Assembly (NCBI RefSeq): GCF_011395035.1
Contig: NZ_CP024770.1
Coordinates: 865,670 to 929,669, forward strand
Source of the DNA: Pantoea cypripedii
GTDB lineage: Bacteria > Pseudomonadota > Gammaproteobacteria > Enterobacterales > Enterobacteriaceae
DNA length: 64,000 nt
Direction of reading: 5' to 3'
Below are positions 50,270-60,039 of the stretch, one piece after another. How positions within the stretch are numbered: the first letter of the stretch is position 1; every line of letters starts with the position of its first letter. The position numbers were made by a program, and so were the translations under genes. The notes below the pieces were generated by a model, which was not told the origin of the DNA, did not search any database, and saw only the letters and a program-made list of their open reading frames with translations.

Positions 50270-51034
50270 ATGAACAATCCAGAAAAGCAGACCAGAAGGC
50301 CGCGCAGAAGTTATCTTGATGCGCGCAAACGCTTAGTTGAAATACTCAATTCGCCCGATTTCAACAGCGGCGATCAGATTCCGGCAGAACGCGAGTTGGG
50401 CGAGATGCTGGGTATCAGCCGGATGACGGTGCGCAAGTTGCTGGCGGAATTAATTGATGAAGGCTTGCTGGAACGGCGCGGGAATCAGGGGACATGGCTG
50501 GTCGATACCGCCATTGAACGTCCGCTGCAACCGGCGCTGGGGATCAGTAAAATTCTTGAACTCAATGGCGCGGTGCCCAGCAGCCAGTTGATTTTCTTTC
50601 ACATTTCTTCAGCCAGCGCGCGTATTGCACGGTTGCTGCACATTGAAGAAGGGGATGACTTAGTGATGATTAAACGTCTGCGTCTGGCGGATGGTCATCC
50701 TTTCTGCATTGAAACCAGCTATTTACCACGATCGCGTGTGCCCGATTTAAGCGCAGAGATGCTGGAAAAAGAAGGCTCCCTCTATCGCCTGCTGGCGGAA
50801 CGCTACGCCATTCATGATGTTTATGATGAAGGGACCCTCCGTGCCGCTGCGATGAGTGAAGAGGAACATCTGTTGTTGCAGGCGAAACCAGAAAGTCCGG
50901 CACTGGTGTACCGGGGGGTGATTTATGACAGCCAGCGTCAGCCAATTGAATATCTGGTTTCAGTGAACCATCCGCAACGGGTCGCTTTCCGCATCAATGG
51001 CGGATTGAATGCCGTGGATATCACCGCGCCGTGA
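50270..51034 (+). CDS. GntR-family regulator, HutC/UTRA type
   Basis: This 254-residue repressor has an N-terminal winged helix (RKRLVEILNSPDFNSGDQIP, then ERELGEMLGISRMTVRKLLA) and a UTRA effector domain (about residues 90-240, VMIKRLRLADGHPFCIETSY). UTRA proteins sense sugar phosphates or related compounds. It faces the Amadori operon and is analogous in position to FraR and FrlR, so 6-phosphofructosyl amine is a likely inducer. ATG 50270 is taken because the upstream extension is non-conserved. Confidence 0.92.
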   Translation: MNNPEKQTRRPRRSYLDARKRLVEILNSPDFNSGDQIPAERELGEMLGISRMTVRKLLAELIDEGLLERRGNQGTWLVDTAIERPLQPALGISKILELNGAVPSSQLIFFHISSASARIARLLHIEEGDDLVMIKRLRLADGHPFCIETSYLPRSRVPDLSAEMLEKEGSLYRLLAERYAIHDVYDEGTLRAAAMSEEEHLLLQAKPESPALVYRGVIYDSQRQPIEYLVSVNHPQRVAFRINGGLNAVDITAP

Positions 51035-51042
51035 ATTGAGAA

Positions 51043-51075
51043 AAGCCGCCTGTCACGCGGCTTAAACTATTTTTA
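51043..51075 (+). terminator. Terminator after the GntR gene
   Basis: AAGCCGC and GCGGCTT form a perfect 7-bp stem with a 7-base loop 9 bases after the stop codon. AAACTATTTTTAC follows, so the T-run is displaced and termination may be moderate. Confidence 0.6.
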
Positions 51076-51140
51076 CTGAACACCTCTACTGAAAACCCCA
51101 ATCCCTCCGATAACCCCTCCATGTTGGTTTCAAATTAAGA

Positions 51141-51161
51141 ATGTTCTTATTTTAAGAGCAT
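51141..51161 (+). other. AT-rich hairpin before the heptosyltransferase
   Basis: ATGTTCTT and AAGAGCAT pair (one G-U) around a 5-base loop, about 84 bases before the start codon. There is no T-run. It may be an operator or an RNA thermosensor-like element; the sequence does not decide. Confidence 0.4.
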
Positions 51162-51244
51162 CATGGAGTGTGTGTGAGAGAAATGATTTTCCGGTCAGAG
51201 TGGCAGGTTCGCTGGTTACAGGTTAAACACAGCGGCGGTCTGCC

Positions 51245-52480
51245 ATGACTGAAATTATCCCGGTTGTTGGCATCCCTGCATCTGCGCCTGGCAACGCCGC
51301 TGCATCCGTCGCTTATCCATTCGTTCTTCCGCCAGAACGCCCCTCCATCAAGGGACCGGCTGGCATCTTCTACGACTTTAATGATGGTGCCCGGCTACTG
51401 TTGCCGGCGGGGCGCTGGCGCGTTGCCTTACTGGACGATGATTCAGGCAACGTCCTGTTCAGCTGTGAATCCGGCGCTGGCTGGGTCACGTCCGCCAAAA
51501 AGTATTTTGTACGTTTTCGTATACAGGTCTGGCGCGGCGATGAAGTGACGCCCTTGCTGGATGAAACCCTGTCGCTGCAAGACCGGGACGTGCTGATTTC
51601 CTTCCCCACCGGCACGCTGGGCGACCTGCTGGGCTGGTTCCACTACGCGGAACGCTTCCGTCTGCTGCACGGTTGCCGCCTTGAGTGTGCGATGGCACCC
51701 AACATTATTCGCCTGCTGGAAGGTCAGTATCCGCACATCCGCTTCTCCGCCACGGATGCGGTTGTGCAGCGCGCACCTTACGCCACTTACCGCATTGGTC
51801 TGTTTTTCGGCGGCAACGACACGCACCAACCGATCGACTTCCGCCAGGCGGGTTTTCATCGTATTGCCGGACACATCCTTGGCGTTGACCCCCGGGAGGA
51901 GGCTCCGCGCCTGAATCTGAGCGCGCCGCGCACCATTACCGAGCCTTACGTCTGCATCGCTGTTCAGTCCACGGCTCAGGCCAAGTTCTGGAATAACGGA
52001 CACGGCTGGGCGGAGGTGGTGGCACACCTGAAGGCGCTGGGCTACCGGGTGCTGTGTATCGACCGTGAGGCCCGTACCGGCCGCGGTTTTGTCTGGAACC
52101 ACATCCCCTACGGCGCTGAAGACTTCACCGGCAATCTCCCCCTGCAGGAGCGGGTGGACCTGCTGCGTCACGCCAGCTTTTTTATCGGCCTGGCGAGCGG
52201 GCTGTCCTGGCTTGCCTGGGCCGCGCAGATACCGGTAGTGCTGATCAGTGGCTTCAGCCTGCCGGGGGCGGAATTTTACACCCCGTGGCGCGTATTCAGC
52301 AGCCACGGTTGCAGCGGCTGCTGGGACAGCCTGCATGAAACGTTCGACCACCAGGACTTTTTCTGGTGCCCCCGCCACAAGGGAACCGACCGGCAATTCG
52401 AGTGCACCCGCCTGATTACTGGAAAGCAGGTCTGTCGCGTGACGGACCAGCTCCATGCACAGCTGCGTGGGCAGCCATAA
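51245..52480 (+). CDS. Autotransporter strand-loop-strand O-heptosyltransferase
   Basis: This 411-residue cytoplasmic glycosyltransferase belongs to the TibC/Aah-related group that adds heptoses to autotransporter passenger domains. The centre carries the GT-B segments TEPYVCIAVQSTAQAKFWNN, GWAEVVAHLKALGYRVLCID and ASFFIGLASGLSWLAW. Near the end four cysteines (CSGC, WC, EC) within FSSHGCSGCWDSLHE and DHQDFFWCPRHKGTDRQFEC form the iron-binding finger of the family. It lies 58 bases before the autotransporter gene, its evident substrate. Confidence 0.94.
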   Translation: MTEIIPVVGIPASAPGNAAASVAYPFVLPPERPSIKGPAGIFYDFNDGARLLLPAGRWRVALLDDDSGNVLFSCESGAGWVTSAKKYFVRFRIQVWRGDEVTPLLDETLSLQDRDVLISFPTGTLGDLLGWFHYAERFRLLHGCRLECAMAPNIIRLLEGQYPHIRFSATDAVVQRAPYATYRIGLFFGGNDTHQPIDFRQAGFHRIAGHILGVDPREEAPRLNLSAPRTITEPYVCIAVQSTAQAKFWNNGHGWAEVVAHLKALGYRVLCIDREARTGRGFVWNHIPYGAEDFTGNLPLQERVDLLRHASFFIGLASGLSWLAWAAQIPVVLISGFSLPGAEFYTPWRVFSSHGCSGCWDSLHETFDHQDFFWCPRHKGTDRQFECTRLITGKQVCRVTDQLHAQLRGQP

Positions 52481-52538
52481 AAACGACACACAAGGTGACG
52501 TGTTCATCTGCAAACACTAAAACAAGAGAGACAGGGAA

Positions 52539-55500
52539 ATGAATAAAGCTTACAGGATCGTCTGGAGCGCAGCGCGCCAGGCGTGGGTAGTGGCATCCGA
52601 GCGGGCTGGCAGCGGTGGACGTCCACCGATGGCGGTGAAGAAAGCAGCATGCGCGATCCTGCTGCTGGGGAGTGGCATCACGTCGCCAGTATGGGCAGTG
52701 ACTTATAGTGGGACCGTTGTTTCAGGAAGCCAGGTTTCACAAACACTGAACAGTGGTGATACCTCGATCGGCGTTACCGTGACCAGCAATGCCGACCAGT
52801 ACGTTAGTAGTGGCGGTGTCGCGACATCAACCACACTGACCGGTGGCGGTAAGCAAACGATTTATGCCGGAGGTTCAGCGGTCGTCACCACGTTGAGTGA
52901 CAGTGCTGCTCAATACGTCAGAAGTGGTGGCGTGGCCACAAACACGACGCTCAGCACCCGAGCGATACAGTATGTGTCATCAGGGGGAACTGCTGCTGCA
53001 ACAATATTGAATAGTGGCGGAAGCATGACGGTGGCAAACAATGCTTTTGCCATCGATATGACGATTAACTCAGGTGGACGGGCGGTGATTGGAGGTGGCA
53101 CAGCCAGTTTCATCGCGCTTAATTCAGGTGGATATTTAACCGTAGGGGCCAGCGGTGTTGCGACGAATATCACTCAGCAGTCAGGAGGATCATTAACAGC
53201 CGACACCAGCACTACGATCAACGGCACCAACAGCCTGGGGTCCTTTTATATCAGTGGCGGACATGCAGATAATCTCCTGCTGGAGAATACCGGCATATTA
53301 ACTGTGCTGTCTGGCACCAGCGCGACCAACACCACCGTTGGCTCTGCGGGAGCGTTAGCAGTCAATAGCGGCGGAACAGCACTTGGGACCGTGGTGAACA
53401 GCAGTGGTAACCAGATCATCCTCAGCGGTGGTTCTGCCACTGCTACTGTCCTGAATGGCGGAATGGAGACGGTCACCGGGACCGCAACGGGCACCACGGT
53501 TAACCTGAACGGGGAGCAATACGTCAGCGCGGGAGGCCTTGCCATCGGCACTGTCCTGAATTCATCAGGGATCCAGCAAGTCTACGGCACCGCCACCTCT
53601 GCTACGGTGAATTCCCGCGGCACACAGTATGTTGAGAGCGGTGGCAGCGCCAGCGCAACCACCGTCGCGGGTGGAAATCAGTTCGTCAACATCGGTGGGT
53701 CGGCGACTGACACGGTGGTCAATTCCGGCGGCCAGATCAATAACCTCGGCAGCGTCACCTCCGCCACGCTTAATGATGGCGGATTTATGTTCCTCTACAG
53801 CGGCGGTTCGACTGATTCGACGCTGGTCAACTCTGGCGGCGGAGAATACGTCAATTCCGGCACATCAAGTACCTCAGCCATGGTGAACGATGGTGGTTAC
53901 CAGACCATCTACGCCGGGGGTGAAGCCATCGCTGCCACCATGGCGGGTGGCACACAGCAGGTGTTTGGTGAGGCCACGTCAACCACGTTGAACGCTGGCG
54001 GCACCCAGTATGTCTACAGCGGCGGTACGGCTAGCGGGACGGTGATCGGTAATGATGCCGCACAGGGCATCTATGGAACGGCCAACTCAACCACGGTGGA
54101 GGCGGGGGGCGCACAGTATGTTTACAGTGGCGGCAACGCAAACTGGACTACCGTGACTAACAACGGTTACATGAACATCAACAGCGGCGGCACGGCATCC
54201 GATGCCACTGTGAACTCCGGTGGGACGTTGTATGCCGATGATGGCGCTATTGCCACCGGTCTGACGCTGGCATCCGGCGCGATATTGCATACCAGCACCG
54301 GCGCAACTCTGGCCGGTACCAATGCGCTGGGGGCATTTTCCATCAGCGGTGGTCAGGCGCAAAACGTGCTGCTGGAGAATAACGGTTTTCTGCATGTGGA
54401 AACCGGTGGCTCGTCGCTGGGGACGGTCATTAACCAGGGCGGCTGGGAGTACATCACCGGCACTGCCACTGGCACCACGGTGAACGCAGGCGGGGTACAG
54501 TCGGTGAAAGTGGGCGGCACGACGACCGGCACTATCGTCAACTCGGGCGGCGAGCAGGATGTTGAGGGCACCGCGTTCTCAACCACTGTCAACTCCGGCG
54601 GTACGCTTTCCGTATTTAACGGCGGCATCGCTTCCAGTTCGGTCATCAACGACGGCGGTCTCCTTGCGGTCAGCAGCGGTGGTACCGCCACTGACACCAC
54701 GGTGGCGGCGGGCGGTTTGCTGAACATTGCCGATGGCGGCGTTCTGACGCTGGCAAACAGCAGCTTCGTCAACGACGGCGTCACCACCTATGACACCAGC
54801 AGTAGCGCATCCCTCAACACCGATATCACCGGCAGCGGCCAGCTCACCAAGACGGGATCCGGTACACTTACGCTGGGGGGCACCTTCAGCCAGACGCAGG
54901 TTAACCTGAATGATGGCGCGCTGATTATGGATGGCCTGCAGGCCACCACCAACATTGTGGCGCAGTCCGGTACGTCGTTGTCGCTGGTCAACAGTACCAC
55001 CCTGACCGGTATCATCGACCCGACTGACGTGAACATTGATGATAGCAGTAGCTGGAATATCACCGGTGACTCACTGGTCGATAGCCTGACGAACGCAGGC
55101 AGCATTGCCTTCGTCCATTCATCGGGCGCGTTTACGCCGTATACGCTGACCGTAACCAACCTGATCGGCAATGGCGGCACCATCACGCTCTACACCGTGG
55201 CGGGCGACAGCAGTTCACCGATCGATAAACTGGTGATTGATGGCGGGCAGGCGACGGGTAGCACCGGTTTACTGGTGCTGAACCGGGGCGGACTGGGTGC
55301 ACAGACCACCGGCAACGGCATCGCGGTGATCCAGGCGATTAACGGGGGCACGACCGATGTCGGTGCGTTTACCCTGAATCAGCCGCTGGTGGCAGGTGCG
55401 TACTCCTACAGTCTGTACCGCAACGCTGACCAGAGCTGGTACCTGACTTCACAGCTGACGCAGTCGACCGACACGGATACCGGGACTACCACGCCGGACG

Positions 55501-56483
55501 AGGGCAGCGACACCACGCCGGTCAGCGGTACCACCAACTACCGTGATGGCATGTGGAGCTACGCGGCTCTGCCGTCGCTGTCGCTCGACTTTGACCGCCT
55601 GGTCGCAGGCTCGGCTGATACGCGCTTCCACTACGCGCCAGACAGCCGTGTCTGGGGACGTCTGGTGGCGGGCCATCTGCGCCATGCTGACAGCGGCAGC
55701 CTGACAGGCGGCAGCGTACCGGAAAGCAGCAGCGCGTACAGCTTCCTGCAACTGGGTGGGGATCTCTGGCAGCTCGATGGTGCGAACGCCGCCTGGCGGG
55801 CAGGGGTGTACGGTGCCACTGGCCTGATGCGCAGTGACGTCTGGCGCGACGGCGGCAGCAGCGCGGCGGGCACGGATCGTGACACCTCTTACACCGGTGG
55901 TGTGTACCTGTCAGGCCGTAGTCACGCGGGTTTACATGTTGATGGTCTGCTGCAGGCAAGTCGCCACAGCCTCTCGACCAACTCGAACGATGGCACGCGT
56001 CTGTCGACCGACGGCACCGGCTGGCTGGCCTCGGCAGAAGTCGGACAGGCTTTCAACGTCGGATCCAACCTGTCACTGGAACCGCAGTTGCAGTACACGG
56101 TACAGGGTCTCAACGTGGATGATGCACAGGATGAGGCAGCGTCACTCAGCTGGTCCAACAGTCATCGCCAGTCGGTCCGGGCTGGGCTGAAGCTGAGTAC
56201 CGCGCAGGATGTGAAGGCGAAGATGAGCTGGTGGGTTACCCCATCGGTAACACAGAGCTACGGTGGTCACAGCGGTGTGACGGCATCGGTGCCGGGCGTA
56301 GCTGGCTCGGAAGCGTCGTTCAGGAGCAACCTGTCGGGTACTGGTGTTGGAATCAACGGCGGCATGGACGCGCGTATCCGTCAGAACGTGACGCTGGGCG
56401 TGCAGGCTGGCTGGTCTGATGCGCTACACGGTGCGGAATCCGGCGGCTATTACGGCCAGGTCAGACTGGGCGTGTCGTTCTGA
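52539..56483 (+). CDS. AIDA-type autotransporter adhesin with strand-loop-strand repeats
   Basis: This 1314-residue type V secreted protein has an extended signal peptide (residues 1-53, MNKAYRIVWSAARQAWVVAS, cleaved after VWA). The passenger (about 54-800) is built of roughly 19-20-residue repeats with SGG or NGG turns (for example TVNSRGTQYVESGG), the template for O-heptosylation. A pertactin-like stem region follows (about 800-1000) with a TDTGTTTPDEGSDTTP linker. The last 280 residues are the translocator barrel, ending GYYGQVRLGVSF with terminal Phe. It should mediate adhesion or autoaggregation. Internal repeats make it prone to length variation. Confidence 0.95.
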   Translation: MNKAYRIVWSAARQAWVVASERAGSGGRPPMAVKKAACAILLLGSGITSPVWAVTYSGTVVSGSQVSQTLNSGDTSIGVTVTSNADQYVSSGGVATSTTLTGGGKQTIYAGGSAVVTTLSDSAAQYVRSGGVATNTTLSTRAIQYVSSGGTAAATILNSGGSMTVANNAFAIDMTINSGGRAVIGGGTASFIALNSGGYLTVGASGVATNITQQSGGSLTADTSTTINGTNSLGSFYISGGHADNLLLENTGILTVLSGTSATNTTVGSAGALAVNSGGTALGTVVNSSGNQIILSGGSATATVLNGGMETVTGTATGTTVNLNGEQYVSAGGLAIGTVLNSSGIQQVYGTATSATVNSRGTQYVESGGSASATTVAGGNQFVNIGGSATDTVVNSGGQINNLGSVTSATLNDGGFMFLYSGGSTDSTLVNSGGGEYVNSGTSSTSAMVNDGGYQTIYAGGEAIAATMAGGTQQVFGEATSTTLNAGGTQYVYSGGTASGTVIGNDAAQGIYGTANSTTVEAGGAQYVYSGGNANWTTVTNNGYMNINSGGTASDATVNSGGTLYADDGAIATGLTLASGAILHTSTGATLAGTNALGAFSISGGQAQNVLLENNGFLHVETGGSSLGTVINQGGWEYITGTATGTTVNAGGVQSVKVGGTTTGTIVNSGGEQDVEGTAFSTTVNSGGTLSVFNGGIASSSVINDGGLLAVSSGGTATDTTVAAGGLLNIADGGVLTLANSSFVNDGVTTYDTSSSASLNTDITGSGQLTKTGSGTLTLGGTFSQTQVNLNDGALIMDGLQATTNIVAQSGTSLSLVNSTTLTGIIDPTDVNIDDSSSWNITGDSLVDSLTNAGSIAFVHSSGAFTPYTLTVTNLIGNGGTITLYTVAGDSSSPIDKLVIDGGQATGSTGLLVLNRGGLGAQTTGNGIAVIQAINGGTTDVGAFTLNQPLVAGAYSYSLYRNADQSWYLTSQLTQSTDTDTGTTTPDEGSDTTPVSGTTNYRDGMWSYAALPSLSLDFDRLVAGSADTRFHYAPDSRVWGRLVAGHLRHADSGSLTGGSVPESSSAYSFLQLGGDLWQLDGANAAWRAGVYGATGLMRSDVWRDGGSSAAGTDRDTSYTGGVYLSGRSHAGLHVDGLLQASRHSLSTNSNDGTRLSTDGTGWLASAEVGQAFNVGSNLSLEPQLQYTVQGLNVDDAQDEAASLSWSNSHRQSVRAGLKLSTAQDVKAKMSWWVTPSVTQSYGGHSGVTASVPGVAGSEASFRSNLSGTGVGINGGMDARIRQNVTLGVQAGWSDALHGAESGGYYGQVRLGVSF

Positions 56484-56500
56484 TAATCAGTGGGTAACAG

Positions 56501-56530
56501 GCCGGGCATCACTGCCCGGCTTTTTTATTT
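56501..56530 (+). terminator. Rho-independent terminator of the autotransporter gene
   Basis: GCCGGGCA and TGCCCGGC form an 8-bp GC-rich stem with a 4-base loop, followed by TTTTTTATTTT, 17 bases after the stop codon. Confidence 0.95.
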
Positions 56531-56861
56531 TCGCTAATAACAACAGTCATTCCTCAATACTTCCTGGCCCTGTTATGGAGCATCCTCATCCCTAAAATAG
56601 TGCGCTGGATCTCACTATTTTCTGCTATTTCCTTGCCGAGCCGTACTCGCGATCCTTTCTGATCACCATGAGAAATACCTCATAACAAATTGATAAATAA
56701 TCAATAAATTTATTAACGGTATCAGTAGCGCAAGATGGCACCCTTTATGCATTATCAAAATCATAATGGCATTATGAAAATGCACTTTATTTTGAGTGAG
56801 TGTGGGTTAAGCAGGCCAGGACTTACGTCTGGCGTCGTTTTGCTTCTATGAGGATCTCCCT
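56531..56861. other. AT-rich promoter region of the amino-acid ABC operon
   Basis: This 330-base region carries no gene. It has AT-rich stretches (about 56690-56780) suited to a promoter and the palindrome at 56762. The following gene starts with GTG behind AGGA. Confidence 0.5.
56762..56776. promoter_or_regulatory. Palindrome CATAATG-G-CATTATG
   Basis: A perfect 7-bp inverted repeat with a 1-base centre lies about 85 bases before the binding-protein start. The 15-bp size fits operators of IclR-family regulators. The half ATAATGGC recurs at 63503-63510, just ahead of the IclR-type gene at the right edge. Confidence 0.5.
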
Positions 56862-57731
56862 GTGGCTAAATATGCAATCAGCTGTACCCGGCAAAGAAAA
56901 ACCATCAGCGCTGTCGTTCTGACCAGCTCAATTCTCGGGCTGTTTGGCGTGAGTGGCACTGCATCCGCTAATCAACTTGCGGACATCAAAGCACATGGCG
57001 AGATGGTGTGCGGCACACTCTCCACCACCGAGCCGATGGGTTTTACCGATGCTAAAACCCGTAAAGTTGTTGGATTCGATGTGGATGTCTGTCAGGCATT
57101 GGCCGATCAACTCGGCGTGAAGATGGTGCAAAAAACCCTGTCAGTAGAAGCACGTATTCCTGAATTGCAGATTGGCCGGGTTGATATTCTTTCTGCTGCG
57201 CTCGGTTACACCGCTGAGAGGGCAAAGCAGATTGATTTCACTTCGTCACATTTCCAGGTGCCACTGAAAGTCCTGGTTCCGGTTAGCGATGGCGATAAAT
57301 CGCTGGCGGATTTGGACGACAAGCGCGTCGGCATGACCTCCGGATCCACATCCGAATATTGGTTGCGCAAATCTTTCCCGAAAATCAGCGTCGTCACCTA
57401 TCACGATTCCCCGTCGGCTTTTCTGGCTCTGCAACAGCGGAAAATCAGCGGTCAGGCATTCGCGCAAACGTCAGGCATACGTTATGTGCAGGCGGGTAAA
57501 GGTAAATATGCCTTTATTAACCAGCCGATTGGCTGGGAACCCAATGCGCTGGGCATAAGAAAAGGCGAGCCTGAATTTCTGGCGGCCGTTAACGCCGCCC
57601 TGGAAAAAATGGAACAGGAAGGCAAACTTGATGCCATCTGGAATAAATGGCTGGGTAAGGGAACCGTTTATAATATTGAGCGGGAGCACAAGTTAGAACC
57701 GATTGAACAAGTCAAACTCAGTACCGAATAA
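56862..57731 (+). CDS. Amino-acid ABC substrate-binding protein
   Basis: This 289-residue periplasmic protein has a signal peptide (residues 1-36, cleavage after ASA). SBP_bac_3 motifs are visible: VGFDVDVCQALADQLGVKMV, the ligand-site stretch VEARIPELQIGRVDILSAAL and WNKWLGKG near the end. It resembles glutamate/aspartate (GltI-like) binding proteins. The start is GTG with AGGATCT upstream. It is the first gene of a four-gene ABC operon. Confidence 0.92.
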   Translation: MAKYAISCTRQRKTISAVVLTSSILGLFGVSGTASANQLADIKAHGEMVCGTLSTTEPMGFTDAKTRKVVGFDVDVCQALADQLGVKMVQKTLSVEARIPELQIGRVDILSAALGYTAERAKQIDFTSSHFQVPLKVLVPVSDGDKSLADLDDKRVGMTSGSTSEYWLRKSFPKISVVTYHDSPSAFLALQQRKISGQAFAQTSGIRYVQAGKGKYAFINQPIGWEPNALGIRKGEPEFLAAVNAALEKMEQEGKLDAIWNKWLGKGTVYNIEREHKLEPIEQVKLSTE

Positions 57732-57887
57732 ATCGCCTGAAAAAATAGATGATGACAATGCCGCATCTGCTGACGGTGCGGTAGCCATGATGTTTTTTTT
57801 GCACGCAACGACTGTCAACCTCTATACGCAGTTATCTCATTAATTTTTATTTTTACAGATCTCGCTGCGTTAAGGAGCTGAGTTGAA

Positions 57888-58586
57888 ATGGTAAGTTTTG
57901 ATCCTATGTCATTACTGCATGGTGCCTATTTGCAGTGGTTGATAACGGGGCTGGAAACGACGCTAAGTCTTTTTGTGTTGTGTCTGTTTTCCAGTTTTAT
58001 TCTGGCATTATTTCTGACTGCAATGCGTATTTCAGGGATTACTCCTTTGCGGTGGTTTGTCGCTATTTATGTCGAATATCACCGTAATGTCCCGGTATTG
58101 GTTCAGTTGCTGCTGTGGTATTTCGGCTTATCGGCCATTTTACCCGATATGTTGTCGCAATGGGTCAATGCGCACGGCAGCGAATTCTTTTTTGCCTATG
58201 TGGCGTTGACGCTGAATACTGCAGCATTTATGTCCGAAGATCTCCGCAGTGGCTTACGTTCCATTGCCAGTGGCCAGATGGAAGCCTGTCGGGCGCTGGG
58301 GCTCACCTTCGCCCAGGCCATGCGGGATGTGATTTTACCGCAGTCGATTCGCGTCTCTGTCCCACCCTTAATTAATCAGTCACTGGCGTTGTATAAAGCC
58401 ACCAGTCTGGCAATGGCCATCAGCGTTGCCGAGCTGACGTATGCGGCCAAACAGATTGAAAATGAGACTTTCAAAACCTTTGAGGCCTTTGCCATTGTCT
58501 CGGTGATTTATCTGCTGGGTTCGCTGCTGATCGTCGGCATCGGCTTTGCTTACGACCGCTTTATTTACCACGCCGGGAGCCGATAA
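57888..58586 (+). CDS. Amino-acid ABC permease, GltJ-like
   Basis: This 232-residue inner-membrane subunit has about five helices and the HisM/HisQ-family loop CRALGLTFAQAMRDVILPQS. AAGGAGCTGAG precedes the ATG. The stop is 1 base before the second permease start (TAAGATG), and the two should form a heterodimer. The 156-base gap before it is longer than inside the rest of the operon. Confidence 0.93.
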   Translation: MVSFDPMSLLHGAYLQWLITGLETTLSLFVLCLFSSFILALFLTAMRISGITPLRWFVAIYVEYHRNVPVLVQLLLWYFGLSAILPDMLSQWVNAHGSEFFFAYVALTLNTAAFMSEDLRSGLRSIASGQMEACRALGLTFAQAMRDVILPQSIRVSVPPLINQSLALYKATSLAMAISVAELTYAAKQIENETFKTFEAFAIVSVIYLLGSLLIVGIGFAYDRFIYHAGSR

Positions 58587-58587
58587 G

Positions 58588-59277
58588 ATGAACGATATGC
58601 TTTCAATCGTGGAGAACTATCGCGACCTGATTCTGGTTGGCGCTTATCCAGACGGCCCGCTGGGGGGATTAGCGCTGACATTGCTGATTGCGGCCGCCGG
58701 TTTGATCTGCGCATTCCCGTTGGCGATATTGATCGGCATTGCCCGTACCAGCAAACATAAAATCATCTATGTTCCGGTCACATTCTTTTCCAGCGTCATT
58801 CGTGGCCTGCCAGTATTGATGTTGGTTTTCTGGTCTTATTTTGCTGTGCCCTTAATATCCGGCCATGCTATTTCTGGCGTCAAGACGCTGACGGTGGCGC
58901 TGATTATCTACGAAATGGCTTTTTTAGGTGAGGTTGTCAGGGCAGGCATCAATGCTATTCCAAAAGGGCAAACTGAAGCGGCGCGCACCCTGGGGATTAG
59001 TTATACCCGAACGATGTTTGAAATTATTCTGCCGCAGGCATTATTCAACATGATCCCCAGTATTCTGAATCAGTTTATCAACCTGATTAAAAATACCTCG
59101 CTGGGTTATGTCATTGGTGTCGCCGAATTAACCTACTCTGCTTACCAGATCAATACGCTGGAATTAACTAAGCCGTTGCAGGTATTTGGCGTGCTGGCAA
59201 TTATCTATTTCATTATCTGTTTTTCGCTGACGCGGCTGGTTGGAAAACTGGAAAGCGTTCTCAGGAAAAAACATTAA
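58588..59277 (+). CDS. Amino-acid ABC permease, GltK-like
   Basis: This 229-residue permease has the coupling loop EAARTLGISYTRTMFEIILP. ATG 58588 lies 1 base after the stop of the first permease, and GGGAGCC lies inside the preceding gene. Helices resemble those of GltK/GlnP. It forms the channel with the preceding subunit. Confidence 0.93.
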   Translation: MNDMLSIVENYRDLILVGAYPDGPLGGLALTLLIAAAGLICAFPLAILIGIARTSKHKIIYVPVTFFSSVIRGLPVLMLVFWSYFAVPLISGHAISGVKTLTVALIIYEMAFLGEVVRAGINAIPKGQTEAARTLGISYTRTMFEIILPQALFNMIPSILNQFINLIKNTSLGYVIGVAELTYSAYQINTLELTKPLQVFGVLAIIYFIICFSLTRLVGKLESVLRKKH

Positions 59278-59299
59278 GTTAACGTGCAGGAGAGGGCAG

Positions 59300-60025
59300 A
59301 TGTTAAGAATTGAAAACGTTGAGAAATGGTATGGACCCAATAAAGTCCTCAACAACGTCAGCGAAGTGGTCGATAAAGGCGAAGTCGTGGTGGTATGCGG
59401 ACCATCAGGGTCAGGAAAATCGACCCTGATCCGTACCATCAACCGCCTGGAAGACATTCAGCAAGGACGGATTCTGGTCAACGGCGTAGACAGCCGTGCG
59501 CAAAATACTGACCTGAACCAGTTCCGCAGCAATATCGGTTTCGTTTTTCAGCAGTTCAATTTATTTGCCAACCTCACCGTGTTGCAAAACGTCACGCTGG
59601 CGCAGCGCCGGGTGCGCAGGAGCAGCAAACGCGAAGCGGACGAGGTTTCAGTGGCGCTACTGGAGAAGGTAGGGCTGGCGGCGAAACTGCACGCTTATCC
59701 CCATCAGCTCTCGGGCGGGCAGCAGCAACGCGTGGCCATCGCCCGCACCCTGGCGATGAAGCCTCCGGTCATGCTGTTCGATGAGCCGACCAGTGCACTC
59801 GATCCGGAAATGGTGGGTGAAGTCCTGCAGGTCATGAAGCAACTCGGAAAAGAAGGTATGACCATGGTGTGTGTCACCCACGAAATGGGGTTCGCCAGGG
59901 AAGTGGCCGACCGGGTGATATTTATGGATCGCGGTGAAATCCTTGAACGCGCTAAGCCAGAAGATTTTTTCCATCATCCCCAACATCCGCGCGCACAAAA
60001 ATTCGTCGCCGATATTCGCCACTGA
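59300..60025 (+). CDS. Amino-acid ABC ATP-binding protein, GlnQ/GltL-like
   Basis: This 241-residue ATPase has Walker A GPSGSGKST, Q-loop FVFQQFNLFANLT, signature LSGGQQQR, Walker B VMLFDEPTSALDPEMVGEV and switch VTHEMGFAREVADRV. The GAREVADRV-type ending is typical of polar amino acid transporters. AGGAGAGGGCAG precedes ATG 59300. The aminotransferase gene follows by 14 bases in the same transcript. Confidence 0.95.
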   Translation: MLRIENVEKWYGPNKVLNNVSEVVDKGEVVVVCGPSGSGKSTLIRTINRLEDIQQGRILVNGVDSRAQNTDLNQFRSNIGFVFQQFNLFANLTVLQNVTLAQRRVRRSSKREADEVSVALLEKVGLAAKLHAYPHQLSGGQQQRVAIARTLAMKPPVMLFDEPTSALDPEMVGEVLQVMKQLGKEGMTMVCVTHEMGFAREVADRVIFMDRGEILERAKPEDFFHHPQHPRAQKFVADIRH

Positions 60026-60039
60026 CAGGACAAATAACC

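Noticed and set aside
52539..56483. A CRISPR-like or tandem DNA repeat array in the repetitive 53-55 kb region
   Set aside because: The repeats are at the protein level (strand-loop-strand units) with variable codons; there are no constant repeats with unique spacers.
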